64,000 bases of DNA from Pseudomonadota bacterium (GTDB lineage: Bacteria; Pseudomonadota; Alphaproteobacteria; RF32; CAG-239): NCBI GenBank assembly GCA_018362935.1, contig JAHALQ010000005.1, positions 1-64,000 of the forward strand, read 5' to 3'. This document shows, piece after piece, positions 1 through 7,710 of this stretch. The position numbers were made by a program, and so were the translations under genes. The notes under the pieces were generated by a model. That model was not told the DNA's origin. It did not search any database and saw only the letters and a list, made by a program, of their open reading frames with translations. Each line of letters opens with the position of its first letter. Within the stretch, counting starts at the first letter, position 1.

Positions 1-1
1 T

Positions 2-274
2 GCCACCAGTTCGACTTACACATACAGCATGGGCTCCAAAGGCGGCGAGGAAAAACACACTCTGACAATCAGCGAAATGCCATCGCACAGCCATGGTTAT
101 ACCGGTGTTTATGGTACGGGGTACCCGGACGGTTCGAAGGATTCGACTTCTGTGGGGTCTGAACGTTCCTATCCGCGCCAGACTCAGTATAATTATCAAG
201 GCAGCAACTCAGCGCATGAAAACCGCATGCCCTATCTGGCTGTTTATTACATCATTTACACGGGAGTATACTAA
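2..274 (+). CDS. C-terminal fragment of a phage tail-collar / pilus-tip fibre-like protein (5' truncated)
   Basis: The frame is open from the first bases of the window to a TAA at 272-274, so this is the last ~90 residues of a longer protein. The first ATG in frame (position 29) need not be the start. The visible part has a GGEEKHTLTISEMPSHSH stretch near its start and ends in MPYLAVYYIIYTG. This pair (HTL..EMPxHxH and a final PYLxxYYII) is the known C-terminal signature of tail-collar/short tail-fibre domains, also found at the tips of some thin pili. Tyr, Gly and Ser are abundant between the two motifs. A terminator follows 34 nt after the stop. A similar HTHQLSEGG motif lies near the C-terminus of the pilin-like protein at 19854-22760, so this may be a related adhesin tip. 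Phage remnant is the alternative. Confidence 0.6.
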   Translation, partial: ATSSTYTYSMGSKGGEEKHTLTISEMPSHSHGYTGVYGTGYPDGSKDSTSVGSERSYPRQTQYNYQGSNSAHENRMPYLAVYYIIYTGVY

Positions 275-307
275 AACCGGCATATTATTATAAATCGCAT
301 GCAACAC

Positions 308-335
308 AAAAACCGCTTCTTTTGAAGCGGTTTTT
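308..335 (+). terminator. Rho-independent terminator
   Basis: A 12-bp perfect stem (308-319 with 324-335), loop TTTT, ending in a run of T. It closes the collar-like gene. Confidence 0.9.
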
Positions 336-373
336 TATATAATTTGTGATTAGTTATTTGTGTTCGTTATTAC

Positions 374-402
374 TTGAATATTTTATATTTCTCTTTTATA
401 CT
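374..402 (+). promoter_or_regulatory. Sigma70-type promoter of a structured RNA
   Basis: TTGAAT at 374-379 and TATACT at 397-402 are separated by 17 nt, an almost ideal housekeeping promoter. The predicted start is near 409, exactly where a GC-rich foldable sequence begins. Confidence 0.65.
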
Positions 403-408
403 GCTTTT

Positions 409-568
409 GCCTGCGGGGGTTCCGCAAGCGGAGTGTAACGGCTCCTTCCAAGAAAAAAGAACAACTCCTTAACATGGGGAGCCGGGGATATAAGCGTACT
501 TGTATGTCGAATAACCCGGACTGTTCTTGGACAGTCGTTAACTCCCCGCCTTAATTTATTTAAGGCGG
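409..568 (+). ncRNA. Structured non-coding RNA or leader (6S-like or attenuator, class unknown)
   Basis: Starts just after a good promoter and ends in a terminator-like hairpin, so a ~160-nt transcript is expected. The ends pair: GCGGGG at 413-418 with CCCCGC at 544-549. Inside are a CCG-CAAG-CGG mini-hairpin (422-431), CGGCTCC (439-445) against GGAGCCG (478-484), and a GACTGT/ACAGTC hairpin (519-536). End-to-end pairing, size and an early GCAAGCGG string recall 6S RNA, but I cannot match its central bubble. The 3' strand of the closing stem (544-549) overlaps the 5' strand of the terminator hairpin (546-554), so the two are mutually exclusive. That would suit a riboswitch-type attenuator for the HTH gene 42 nt downstream. 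tmRNA was considered because smpB is nearby, but no tag-coding stretch is visible. Confidence 0.5.
546..568 (+). terminator. Terminator / attenuator hairpin
   Basis: CCGCCTTAA (546-554), loop TTTAT, TTAAGGCGG (560-568), then ATTTCTTTT. The T tract is imperfect, so readthrough into the gene at 610 is plausible. Confidence 0.65.
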
Positions 569-609
569 ATTTCTTTTGTTTAACAAGAAATAAAGGAGTT
601 ACAATTCTA

Positions 610-956
610 ATGTTGACCACATCTCAAAAAACAGCAATTTACAAAAACATCGGCAGAATTCTGCGAGACGCCCGCGAAAGCCTTGAGCTGACCGTTAGCG
701 AAGCTGCGGCAAAACAAACGTTTCTCAAAAGACCATTAACGCCTATGAGGACGGTTCGCCTGTCCGGCTGGGCGCCAAAACCGTCGGCAGCCTGATAAGA
801 TTTCTCGGCAATTATAACGCGCTGCTGAATATAGATATTGAACATTTTACGCCGGAACCGGTTTATACATTTACCGGCAGGGAACTGGCCGATCTCATCC
901 GCGAGCAGTCGCGGCAGGCCGCCGCAACAGGTGCCGCTCACGAAACGGAACAATAA
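610..956 (+). pseudogene. Helix-turn-helix (XRE-like) regulator broken by a -1 frameshift
   Basis: ATG at 610 follows AAAGGAG with good spacing. The 0 frame reads a helical N-terminus (YKNIGRILRDARESLELTVS) up to about 717 and then runs into a stop at 795. Stepping back one base at 717 restores a frame reading NVSQKTINAYEDGSP and continuing to TAA at 954-956. The joined product is ~115 residues: an XRE-type HTH (xxVSQKTINAYEDG is the recognition helix region) plus a C-terminal tail with a GRELADLIREQSRQ helix. The break lies in CAAACG, where one lost A of an A run explains it. A true mutation, a sequencing error in the homopolymer and programmed slippage are all possible; no classical X-XXY-YYZ site is present. 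Confidence 0.7.
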
Positions 957-982
957 TTTGCACACCACAACAGGTCATGCCT

Positions 983-1009
983 CTTTGCCGGGGAAATACC
1001 CCGGCAAAG
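983..1009 (+). terminator. Strong GC hairpin after the HTH gene
   Basis: CTTTGCCGGGG (983-993), loop AAATA, CCCCGGCAAAG (999-1009): 11 perfect pairs, followed only by TCTTA, so intrinsic termination may be weak on this strand. Confidence 0.6.
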
Positions 1010-1012
1010 TCT

Positions 1013-1219
1013 TAGTTCGCCATTAGACGAGCTTTCTGCAAAAAATTCGGATGGTGAGACAAAAACAAAACTTTAACCAGCATAATCTCGAAAAGTTCGG
1101 ATAATGGATGAAATAGAGTGATTTATAGGGGGGGCGGCACCGGAGTTTACATAATGGTAAATGAGGATGCCGCCATTCCCCATAAAATTGCTCTAGTTCG
1201 CCATTAGACGAGCTTTCTG
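1013..1219. repeat. 26-bp perfect direct repeat of the smpB 3' end flanking a 155-bp segment
   Basis: Positions 1013-1038 are identical to 1194-1219. The second copy is the real end of smpB (its stop codon is the complement of 1193-1195 and the last codons follow). The first copy is a detached duplicate 181 bp away. The intervening segment holds most of a long palindrome (1092-1216). The arrangement resembles insertion into a gene end with regeneration of that end. See findings. Confidence 0.85.
1092..1216. repeat. Long imperfect palindrome A with apical hairpin (family of four)
   Basis: The outer left arm (from 1092, AAAGTTCGGATAATGG) matches the complement of the right arm (to 1216), which overlaps the last codons of smpB. 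Inner stem: GGCGGCA (1133-1139) with TGCCGCC (1168-1174). Symmetric internal loop: CCGGAG / TGAGGA. Apex: TTTAC (1146-1150), loop ATAATG, GTAAA (1157-1161). The inner core closely matches palindrome B at 16107-16229. Confidence 0.8.
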
Positions 1220-1669
1220 AATCTTCCAGTCGCGATCTTTCACAGCCTCTCTCTTATCATAATTTTTCTTTCCGGTACCGAGGCCGATTTCAAGCTTGGC
1301 GCGGCCGTGATTGTCAAAAAAGAGACGAATGGCAACCAAAGTCGTCCCCTTGCGGGAAAGAGAATTGATAATATCGATAATCTCTTTCTTTTTCAAAAGC
1401 AGTTTACGCTCGCGTTTTTCGGGATGCGAGGCATAGCCTTTGTTGGCATATTCGGCAATAAACATGTTGGACATAAAGAGTTCTTCGCCTTTAATAACGC
1501 CGAATGCGTCGGTAATATTGGCATGTCCGAGACGCAGCGATTTGACCTCGGTGCCGGTCAGTTCCAGCCCGGCGACAAATTTTTCGCTGATAAGATAGTC
1601 GAAATGCGCCCGCCGGTTCTGGGCTACCAGTCCGGTCGAAATAAAATCGCTTTTCTTACTTTTGGCCAT
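1193..1669 (-). CDS. smpB: SsrA-binding protein SmpB
   Basis: 158 residues, normal for SmpB, which binds tmRNA and delivers it to stalled ribosomes for trans-translation. Recognised from the N-terminal AQNRRAHFDYLI, the central GTEVKSLRLGHANI, the KLLLKKKEI strand, IGLGTGKKNYDKRE, and the basic C-terminal tail ending in DWKIQKARLMAN. The start overlaps the end of tilS by 14 nt, so the two are co-transcribed. The final ~8 codons double as one arm of a long palindrome and are duplicated 181 bp downstream. A structured RNA lies beyond, but the tmRNA gene itself was not found in the window. Confidence 0.95.
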   Translation of the reverse strand: MAKSKKSDFISTGLVAQNRRAHFDYLISEKFVAGLELTGTEVKSLRLGHANITDAFGVIKGEELFMSNMFIAEYANKGYASHPEKRERKLLLKKKEIIDIINSLSRKGTTLVAIRLFFDNHGRAKLEIGLGTGKKNYDKREAVKDRDWKIQKARLMAN

Positions 1670-2750
1670 TATCGCTCTTCTTCAAATGATTGTAAATTGC
1701 GCGCCGTACTTTATACGGGAGTTCAGCTTTAGCATATTGCGGCAGATTCTGCAAGCATTTCTGCCATTCGCTTTTGCTCATTACTTGTTTTTGCTTCACT
1801 TCCGGCACAATCCACATGCGTTTGCGGGCGGCAAAAACCTCGCAGCCGCCGAGTGTACAGCCCTTAAAGTCAGGCTCGCGCATCTGTTCAATCAGGCGCA
1901 GCGTTTCTTCCGCTTCCGGCGCGTAGACACGGCCGCCGGTTTCGCGGATAAGCGCCGACAAAATGCGATAAGCCATTTCCTGATGCTGTCCGAGAAGCAT
2001 CCCTAAAGAAACCGAAACGGCGGCATTTTCCCAGCAGCGTACATGATTTCTGATAAACTTAACGGTCTGTTCTTCAAGATAATTTCGCGTCCGCGCCAGC
2101 ACCGCCGCCGTTTCGGCCAGCCGCTGTTCGGAAATACCCGCCGCGCGTTCCAGTTCAGGCAGAAATTTGCGAATTCTCGCGCGCAAAAAATCGTCGCACA
2201 GGTTGGACGCGTCTTCTGTCCATACAATGCCGCGTTCACGCAGATATGCTTTTAAGTCTTCGGGATTGTCTTCCAGCTGGGGACGGATAAGCATTATCCC
2301 GCCGCGCCGTATCACCGGCTGCATGCAGCATAAACCGTCCAGCCCGCTGCCGCGCTGCAAACGCAGTAAAAAGGTTTCGGCCTGGTCACGGCGATGATGC
2401 CCGACCGCCAAAACCCCGACATGGTTATCGCGGCACCAGCCGAACAACAGTTCATATCTTTTCTGCCGGGCGGCTTCTTCAATTCCGCTTTGCGGTTTTT
2501 CGCCATCCCATGTCAAAATATGGTGCTCAATCCCATAACGCGCCATGACTTCGCCGACATATTCGGCCTCGCTGCGCGATTCGGCGCGCAACCCATGGTC
2601 AACCGTCAGGGCGATAACTTTCCTGCCGCTTTCATGCAGCCGCAAAACCAGCGCCAGAGAATCGGCGCCGCCGGAAACCCCGGCGGCGATAATCTCATCC
2701 GTAATTCCGTAAGTATCAAAAAATTTCTGCATTACTTCTGTTCGGAACAC
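1656..2750 (-). CDS. tilS: tRNA(Ile)-lysidine synthase TilS
   Basis: ATP-dependent enzyme that converts cytidine 34 of tRNA-Ile(CAU) to lysidine so that AUA is read as isoleucine. 364 residues. The PP-loop SGGADS is at residues 26-31, and the family motif GHHRRDQAETFLLRLQRGSGL follows near residue 118. The C-terminal half is less conserved. The start overlaps the cpoB 3' end by 19 nt, and the 3' end overlaps smpB, giving a compact cpoB-tilS-smpB unit on the minus strand. In many alphaproteobacteria ftsH follows tilS; here smpB takes that place. Confidence 0.93.
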   Translation of the reverse strand: MFRTEVMQKFFDTYGITDEIIAAGVSGGADSLALVLRLHESGRKVIALTVDHGLRAESRSEAEYVGEVMARYGIEHHILTWDGEKPQSGIEEAARQKRYELLFGWCRDNHVGVLAVGHHRRDQAETFLLRLQRGSGLDGLCCMQPVIRRGGIMLIRPQLEDNPEDLKAYLRERGIVWTEDASNLCDDFLRARIRKFLPELERAAGISEQRLAETAAVLARTRNYLEEQTVKFIRNHVRCWENAAVSVSLGMLLGQHQEMAYRILSALIRETGGRVYAPEAEETLRLIEQMREPDFKGCTLGGCEVFAARKRMWIVPEVKQKQVMSKSEWQKCLQNLPQYAKAELPYKVRRAIYNHLKKSDNGQK

Positions 2751-3586
2751 TTAAGCGCCGCGGCCTGCGCTTTGGCCTTGTCTTTCAGAACCTGTTCAGC
2801 CTTGGGAAATTCCTTCGGCAGATTGACAAACGCGGTGCACGCTTCTTTGGTCTTGCCGAGTTCTTTGAAAGACATACCGAGTTTAAAGATGTTGTCAGCG
2901 CCCTTATTGCCCTTCTTGTATTTTTCATAGCCTTTGGCAAAGGTAACTGCCGATTTGGCATAGTCTTTTTTGGCATAATAAGCTTCGCCGAGCCAATATT
3001 GGGCGTTTTCTGCCAACTTATGTTCGGGATAACGCGTCATCAGCGAGGTAAACAAACCGGCCGCTTCATCGTTTTTGCCGGCTTTCAGGGCTTCTTGCCC
3101 CTGCTGATAAATCTCTTCGGCGGATTTGGTTTTCACCGGTGCCAAATCCTCGCCTTTGGCAATACTGCCGCCGACAATTGCCGCCGGAGCATTTTGCGCG
3201 ACCGGAGCGGCATGTTTCTGCGCCGGAGCTGCGGCATTCATTCCGCCGCCCTGTACCTGCTTTCCTTCCATCTGGCTGAGGCGGATGTCAACATCTTTGT
3301 TAATCAGATTGATTTTGTCTTCCAGTGTTTTGAGCTTATACTGCATCTCGTCAATCTTGCCGACAGCCTGACGGAAGTTTTCATCCATTTCGCCCAAACG
3401 CACAATTACGTCCTGAGCCGAACCGGCACTGACACCGGCCTCTTTGTCACGATAAGCCTGACGTTGTAAAACGATAACATCTTCGCGCAGAGCCTCAATC
3501 TGGTCTTCCAAAGCATTTTGAGCTTTTGCCGGAACTGCCAAACTCCAAGACGCCAGCAGTGTATATAAAAACGTTATTTTCTTCAT
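2732..3586 (-). CDS. cpoB: Tol-Pal system coordinator CpoB (YbgF)
   Basis: 284 residues. A signal peptide (cleavage after ...AVPAKA) is followed by a coiled-coil trimerisation helix (ALEDQIEALREDVIVLQRQ, and a second coil around residues 65-105). A low-complexity Ala/Pro linker follows (around 110-150), then TPR repeats (YQQGQEALKAGKNDEAAGLF, AQYWLGEAYYAKKDYAKSA, FKLGMSFKELGKTKEAC). The periplasmic protein links outer-membrane constriction by Tol-Pal with septal peptidoglycan synthesis. It lies downstream of pal, but a terminator at 3665-3696 separates them, so it probably has its own promoter in 3587-3660. Confidence 0.9.
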   Translation of the reverse strand: MKKITFLYTLLASWSLAVPAKAQNALEDQIEALREDVIVLQRQAYRDKEAGVSAGSAQDVIVRLGEMDENFRQAVGKIDEMQYKLKTLEDKINLINKDVDIRLSQMEGKQVQGGGMNAAAPAQKHAAPVAQNAPAAIVGGSIAKGEDLAPVKTKSAEEIYQQGQEALKAGKNDEAAGLFTSLMTRYPEHKLAENAQYWLGEAYYAKKDYAKSAVTFAKGYEKYKKGNKGADNIFKLGMSFKELGKTKEACTAFVNLPKEFPKAEQVLKDKAKAQAAALKCSEQK

Positions 3587-3664
3587 GCTGTCCCTCTAAT
3601 TACAATAGCTGATAACTATTTTACTAACATATTGTACTTTTAATATAATAACAAGTCTAAAAAA

Positions 3665-3696
3665 AACGTATCCCCGCCGGTCAGCGGGAATACGTT
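3665..3696 (-). terminator. Terminator after pal
   Basis: AACGTA.TCCCCGC (3665-3677) pairs with GCGGGAA.TACGTT (3684-3696). On the minus strand it is followed by a run of eight T. Confidence 0.85.
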
Positions 3697-3720
3697 TAAC
3701 AGAATCAACTAACCGAGAGC

Positions 3721-4176
3721 TTAGTTACCGGCTTTGATAACGGTAACGGCACGACGGTTCTGAGCCCAAGCGGCTTCATTGTTGCCGAGAACTGCAGGTC
3801 TTTCTTTACCATAAGAAATGGTAGAAATTCTCTCAGCCGCAATGCCTCTGGAAACGAGGTACTGCTTAACGGCATTGGCACGACGCTCGCCCAAAGCCAG
3901 GTTGTATTCGCGGGTACCGCGTTCATCGCAGTAGCCTTGAACAACAACGTTTACATTGGTGTGTTTTTTCAGCCATTTAACCTGGGTATCCAGAATTTCG
4001 GCAGAATCCGGCGAAATAGCAGAGCTGTCGAACGCAAAGAATACTCTGTCTTCAGCATTAGACATAAAGTCTCTGGCCAGCTGAGATTCGCATTCAGCAC
4101 CGCCGAACAATGTGCCCGTGCTGGAACAACCAGACAAAGCAACGATGACGCAGAACAAACCTAAAAGTTTTTTCAT
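3721..4176 (-). CDS. pal: Peptidoglycan-associated lipoprotein Pal
   Basis: 151 residues from the ATG at 4176. That start has GGAG 9 nt upstream; the further ATG at 4191 contains this ribosome site and is less likely. Lipoprotein signal with lipobox LSGC (Cys17). The OmpA-like domain is plain: FAFDSSAISPDSAEIL, then YCDERGTREYNLALGERRA, which holds the Asp and Arg that bind meso-diaminopimelate. Anchors the outer membrane to peptidoglycan in the Tol-Pal machine. tolB, expected just upstream, is absent: a 575-bp spacer and Bacteroidetes-like genes occupy that position. Confidence 0.96.
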   Translation of the reverse strand: MKKLLGLFCVIVALSGCSSTGTLFGGAECESQLARDFMSNAEDRVFFAFDSSAISPDSAEILDTQVKWLKKHTNVNVVVQGYCDERGTREYNLALGERRANAVKQYLVSRGIAAERISTISYGKERPAVLGNNEAAWAQNRRAVTVIKAGN

Positions 4177-4191
4177 TTTAATATTCTCCAT

Positions 4192-4767
4192 ATGGGTTTA
4201 AATTCGTAGTTATTAATTAACTAATACAGGACTAACTTAAGCAATAAAAAGTTATTTTTCAATAACAAAAAACATATGCTGGTAAAAAAATGCAAAATAA
4301 TTGTTTAGAAGTGGTTTCAAAACCCCTTTTTAGAATCCAAAAGCTGTTTTTGCACTCTAAAACAGAATTTCTATCCCTAACATAATCCTCGCGTCCGATT
4401 CTTAAACCAATACTTTCGGTTAAACGCGCGCTGCCGTCGTACCGGAGTCAAATTTTGTCCATATTTTTTAATAAATGTCTGAGATTCCGTGGTTAATGAA
4501 AAATTAAAAACCCGAAAACCGCTTTCCTTAGACAAATTTTTATTGTCAAGCCAATGCGGTTATGCTATATTGATAATGTATACCATATATCCATTAGATG
4601 TCATTATCCCTATAATTAGAAAAAGCTGAGTTTTCATTTCAAAAGAATAGCGTTTCTTTTCGGGTGATTATCTATATTTGGATTCAATGTATTTATTTTT
4701 ATGCATTGAGATATGGTTTCAAAACGTAAAATAAATAAAGTAAGTAATAATAAAAAAACCCAAAATC
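4192..4767. other. AT-rich intergenic region at a synteny break
   Basis: 575 bp without a credible gene. Holds a small GTTATT/AATAAC hairpin near 4251-4266 and long A/T runs. The promoter of pal (minus) and that of the lipoprotein gene (plus) must lie here. No repeat, tRNA or integrase trace was seen. Confidence 0.6.
4673..4763 (+). promoter_or_regulatory. Bacteroidetes-like -7 box and leader motif
   Basis: TATATTTG at 4673-4680 fits the Bacteroidetes -7 consensus TAnnTTTG, though no clear TTTG -33 box lies at the usual distance (only TTTC at 4653-4656). The leader ends in AAAAACCCAA (4754-4763) and has no Shine-Dalgarno sequence before the ATG at 4768. Confidence 0.35.
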
Positions 4768-6828
4768 ATGCGTACAAACATGTTTAAGACCATCGTAGCA
4801 TTGATGGCAGCTGCTATTGCAGTTTTAGTAAGCTCTTGTTCAAAAGATGAAGGCCTTTTTGGTATCGGACTGGACGGAGAAGGCACAGATCCCTCAATTT
4901 CTTACGTGCTCGACGACACACGGCACATTGAGATTGAAAACTGCGGTTTGGTAGGCGACAGCATACATATCGTATGCGGACACCGCGCTTACTTTACCGG
5001 TACTAATACCGAGGATGTAACCAAAGACTACAAGGTGACCAACCCTGCCAAACTTGGCAGCACGGAAACCTATGTCGAAAACATCGGAGACATCGCCGGA
5101 CAAACCTTCAACTGGTCCAACGGCCAAATCGCTATCGGCAAGAGCGTTATAACCCTTGCTTTCGGCAAAACCTATACCACAAACGTGTTGCTCAACGGCA
5201 AGACCTATACCATGAACAATGGGCTGGGTTATTGCACTGTTAAAGCAGCCAGACTGGTTGTCGGAACAGATGTTAAAGAGATAGAAACCGAAAAATTCAC
5301 AGTCGACGCAAAAATCATCTTCACGCTTTCTTGTGAGGAGGAAGACGAATGTGAATATCCTCTGATCCTTAACGTAACCGAAACTCATAAGGAGGTCTTG
5401 ACCTATACTTATGATGAGGCCATCGTTATTTCTTCCACCCAGGCAAAAGTGGTTCGCCACGACTTTGTCGACGGTGTGGAGAAAGGAACTCTGGACATTT
5501 TGGTTGACATTTCGGCAACATTGCAAGCAGAAGCAAAGAAAACCACTGCCGACCTGACCGAAATCGCTTTCAACAGCGTTACGGCAACGGCAACCAAAGG
5601 CACCTACCGTGCTTCTTGGAACGTGGTCGCTCACGAGCTTTACGCCAGCTATCCTGAAACCGTGTCCTTCGTGGATAATGGTGAGAGCCACACCGTGGCC
5701 CTTAAGGCGAACTGGGATGTGAAGTTAGAATCAAAAGAAACAATCGACAACTCTGACGAAGATAATTTCATCTATAATACGACTGCTGAGTACAACTTGG
5801 TAGTTGGCGAAATTGTCATGGCATCCGCAACTCAAAAAATTGAGCAGAAAGACGCCAAAAACAAGTCAGAAATTTCTGTAACCATTGTCGGAGAAGATGA
5901 AAACGGTGTCAAAATCCGCTTCTTCATCGACAACAGCAAAGAACAGGATGTCGAGAAATTCTTCTACGCTCCTTCCGGCCTGAGCGTTAAAACCGAGGCC
6001 GCAAAACGTATCGAAACCAGCCCTGTATCTCTGAAGCAGACCGGCCACACACCCGGTAACTGGAACAAAGGTACTACCAACAGCACTCCTGATAACGTGA
6101 AATATACTTCATACACCCGCGTGGATTCTTATATCTACAACGGCGGTAAGGTGTCTAGTAACGTAACCTATACCAAAAACGATAACTATATCGTCATTTG
6201 GGAAGGTAAGGAATATACTGCTGAAGGCATGGGCGATGCTGCTATCACTGCCGGAACTCCTCGTGAGACCGCTGACAACTCTGACAACAGCATAATCTCT
6301 AAATCATACAGCGTAGAGCATTCAATTGCTCGCGGCAACGCAAAAGCTTCTGCTACGCAGGAGTTCACGCTGTATCGCAACCGCACCCCGCATACCATTC
6401 CGGGATATTATGTCAAAGCTGCTGCGATGACTGATATCTATAACGCAGACCGCACAGCTCCGGCTCGTCGCGTTATCTGCGCTGAATTTGCTGAAATCAA
6501 CGGCAGCAACACGCTGTACGTTGAATTCACCACTACTGGTGAAGAAATCAGCCGCCATGCAAATATTGCTGTCAGCAATGACGGTATCATGAGTATGGTG
6601 TGGAATGGTTCAGAATTCATTCCGGGTAAATTGACAGGTGTTACGTCTACGACTGAGAAACCTCAGGAATGGTTGTATACCAGCTATGCCGATGCAAGCA
6701 TCAAGGGAGCTGTTTCCCCGATGTCTGTTAATAAGCACAGCCTCAAAAACCCGTATATTGAAAGCGGTCTTAAAACAACCGTCGATGGTGAGGAAGTTAT
6801 AACCATCAACGGCATCACATTAAAATAA
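4768..6828 (+). CDS. Large Bacteroidetes-like surface lipoprotein
   Basis: 686 residues. The signal peptide MFKTIVALMAAAIAVLVSSC has its lipobox Cys at residue 24, followed by SKDE. Acidic residues with a Lys right after the Cys resemble the lipoprotein export signal of Bacteroidetes, which sends lipoproteins to the cell surface. The rest is beta-rich, Thr/Asn/Lys-rich and acidic, with no TM segment. Two stretches look like diverged copies of one module: KANWDVKLESKETIDNSDED followed by NFIYNTTAEYNLVV, and YTRVDSYIYNGGKVSSNVTY followed by RETADNSDNS. There is no recognisable catalytic motif. The gene lacks a Shine-Dalgarno sequence, unlike most genes in the window. Function unknown; adhesion, substrate binding or surface decoration are possible. 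Transfer from a Bacteroidetes donor is inferred from signal type and leader. Confidence 0.8.
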   Translation: MRTNMFKTIVALMAAAIAVLVSSCSKDEGLFGIGLDGEGTDPSISYVLDDTRHIEIENCGLVGDSIHIVCGHRAYFTGTNTEDVTKDYKVTNPAKLGSTETYVENIGDIAGQTFNWSNGQIAIGKSVITLAFGKTYTTNVLLNGKTYTMNNGLGYCTVKAARLVVGTDVKEIETEKFTVDAKIIFTLSCEEEDECEYPLILNVTETHKEVLTYTYDEAIVISSTQAKVVRHDFVDGVEKGTLDILVDISATLQAEAKKTTADLTEIAFNSVTATATKGTYRASWNVVAHELYASYPETVSFVDNGESHTVALKANWDVKLESKETIDNSDEDNFIYNTTAEYNLVVGEIVMASATQKIEQKDAKNKSEISVTIVGEDENGVKIRFFIDNSKEQDVEKFFYAPSGLSVKTEAAKRIETSPVSLKQTGHTPGNWNKGTTNSTPDNVKYTSYTRVDSYIYNGGKVSSNVTYTKNDNYIVIWEGKEYTAEGMGDAAITAGTPRETADNSDNSIISKSYSVEHSIARGNAKASATQEFTLYRNRTPHTIPGYYVKAAAMTDIYNADRTAPARRVICAEFAEINGSNTLYVEFTTTGEEISRHANIAVSNDGIMSMVWNGSEFIPGKLTGVTSTTEKPQEWLYTSYADASIKGAVSPMSVNKHSLKNPYIESGLKTTVDGEEVITINGITLK

Positions 6829-6947
6829 GTTCCCTTTCCTCTGGGAACCACCACATACAGAGAATCCAAAAAAGTGTTAAATCGCCCGGGGCAGCTTAAA
6901 AAATCTAGTTAAGCTTTGCTGTCCCGGACACAAAAACCCAAGTTAAA

Positions 6948-7664
6948 ATGAAAACTTTTAAATATATCGCAGTGTTAGTAATCGCGCTTTGCGCCAGTAT
7001 TAATTTCGCAAGCGCACAAACTGTCAAGGCCTACGCCAAAGCTGACAGCACCATGAAATCAAGTTATTCAAAAAACGCATACATGGTCGTTCGTCACGGT
7101 AACAACTCTGCAAAAGCAGAAATTTCCGGGGTCTACGATTTCATGGACAAGAAATTCGGAGCCAACGCCGAACTGTACTGGTTCCGTTACGGACACAAAT
7201 ACGGTATCGGAGGAGGATATATGGAAGACCGTTCTTCCGTATACGCCTTTTACGGCTATCGTTTCACCGGTCCCAAAAGTCCGGTATTTGTTGAAGCCAG
7301 CGCAGGCGCCGGTATGACCCAGCAATGGAATATCACTGGCAATGCCGGAGATATCAGCGGGGACGTTAACGGCGAATATGTGATGTTACTGGCAAGCTCA
7401 AAAATGAACTTCTCCGCTTTTGGCGAAGTAAAATTCGGAGCTCGCCTGGGCAAACGCGTTGAGCTTTTCGCGGCCGGCCGAATTCTCGGATTATTTTCCG
7501 AAGGGAAGTATTCCGACGCTGCGAACAAAATAATTCTGAATAACAACAATGGCAAACCTCTGCAAATTGTGCAGAAAACTGCCGAAGGCCATAAAACCCT
7601 TTTGGTCGAAAACCTCAAAAAGGCACACGGCCAGTTGTTAGTCGGATTAACTGTGTGGTTCTAA
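6948..7664 (+). CDS. Outer-membrane beta-barrel-like protein, Bacteroidetes type
   Basis: 238 residues. Sec signal peptide (MKTFKYIAVLVIALCASINFASAQ, cleavage after SAQ). Mature part has alternating aromatic/Gly strands (GANAELYWFRYGHKYGIGGGY, VYAFYGYRF) and ends in LLVGLTVWF. A terminal Phe after an amphipathic strand is the outer-membrane insertion signal. No Shine-Dalgarno; the start is preceded by AAAACCCAAGTTAAAATG, shared exactly with the gene at 8302-8970. The 120-bp spacer from the lipoprotein contains a GTTCCC/GGGAAC hairpin and a larger CCGGG...CCCGG structure, so the pair may be one transcript with internal processing. Probably works with the lipoprotein at the surface; inference from adjacency. 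Confidence 0.75.
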   Translation: MKTFKYIAVLVIALCASINFASAQTVKAYAKADSTMKSSYSKNAYMVVRHGNNSAKAEISGVYDFMDKKFGANAELYWFRYGHKYGIGGGYMEDRSSVYAFYGYRFTGPKSPVFVEASAGAGMTQQWNITGNAGDISGDVNGEYVMLLASSKMNFSAFGEVKFGARLGKRVELFAAGRILGLFSEGKYSDAANKIILNNNNGKPLQIVQKTAEGHKTLLVENLKKAHGQLLVGLTVWF

Positions 7665-7710
7665 AAATTCCGGGATTAACCACCCCGATAATTATATGAT
7701 ATAAACAGGC

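Noticed and set aside
1140..1170. Resemblance of the ACATGAGGAT part of the palindromes to the MS2 coat-binding hairpin
   Set aside because: Pairing partners differ: ACAT belongs to the apical stem and the GAGGA to an internal loop, so it is coincidence.
409..1190. tmRNA (ssrA) next to smpB
   Set aside because: No tag-peptide coding stretch or tRNA-Ala-like acceptor domain could be found here.
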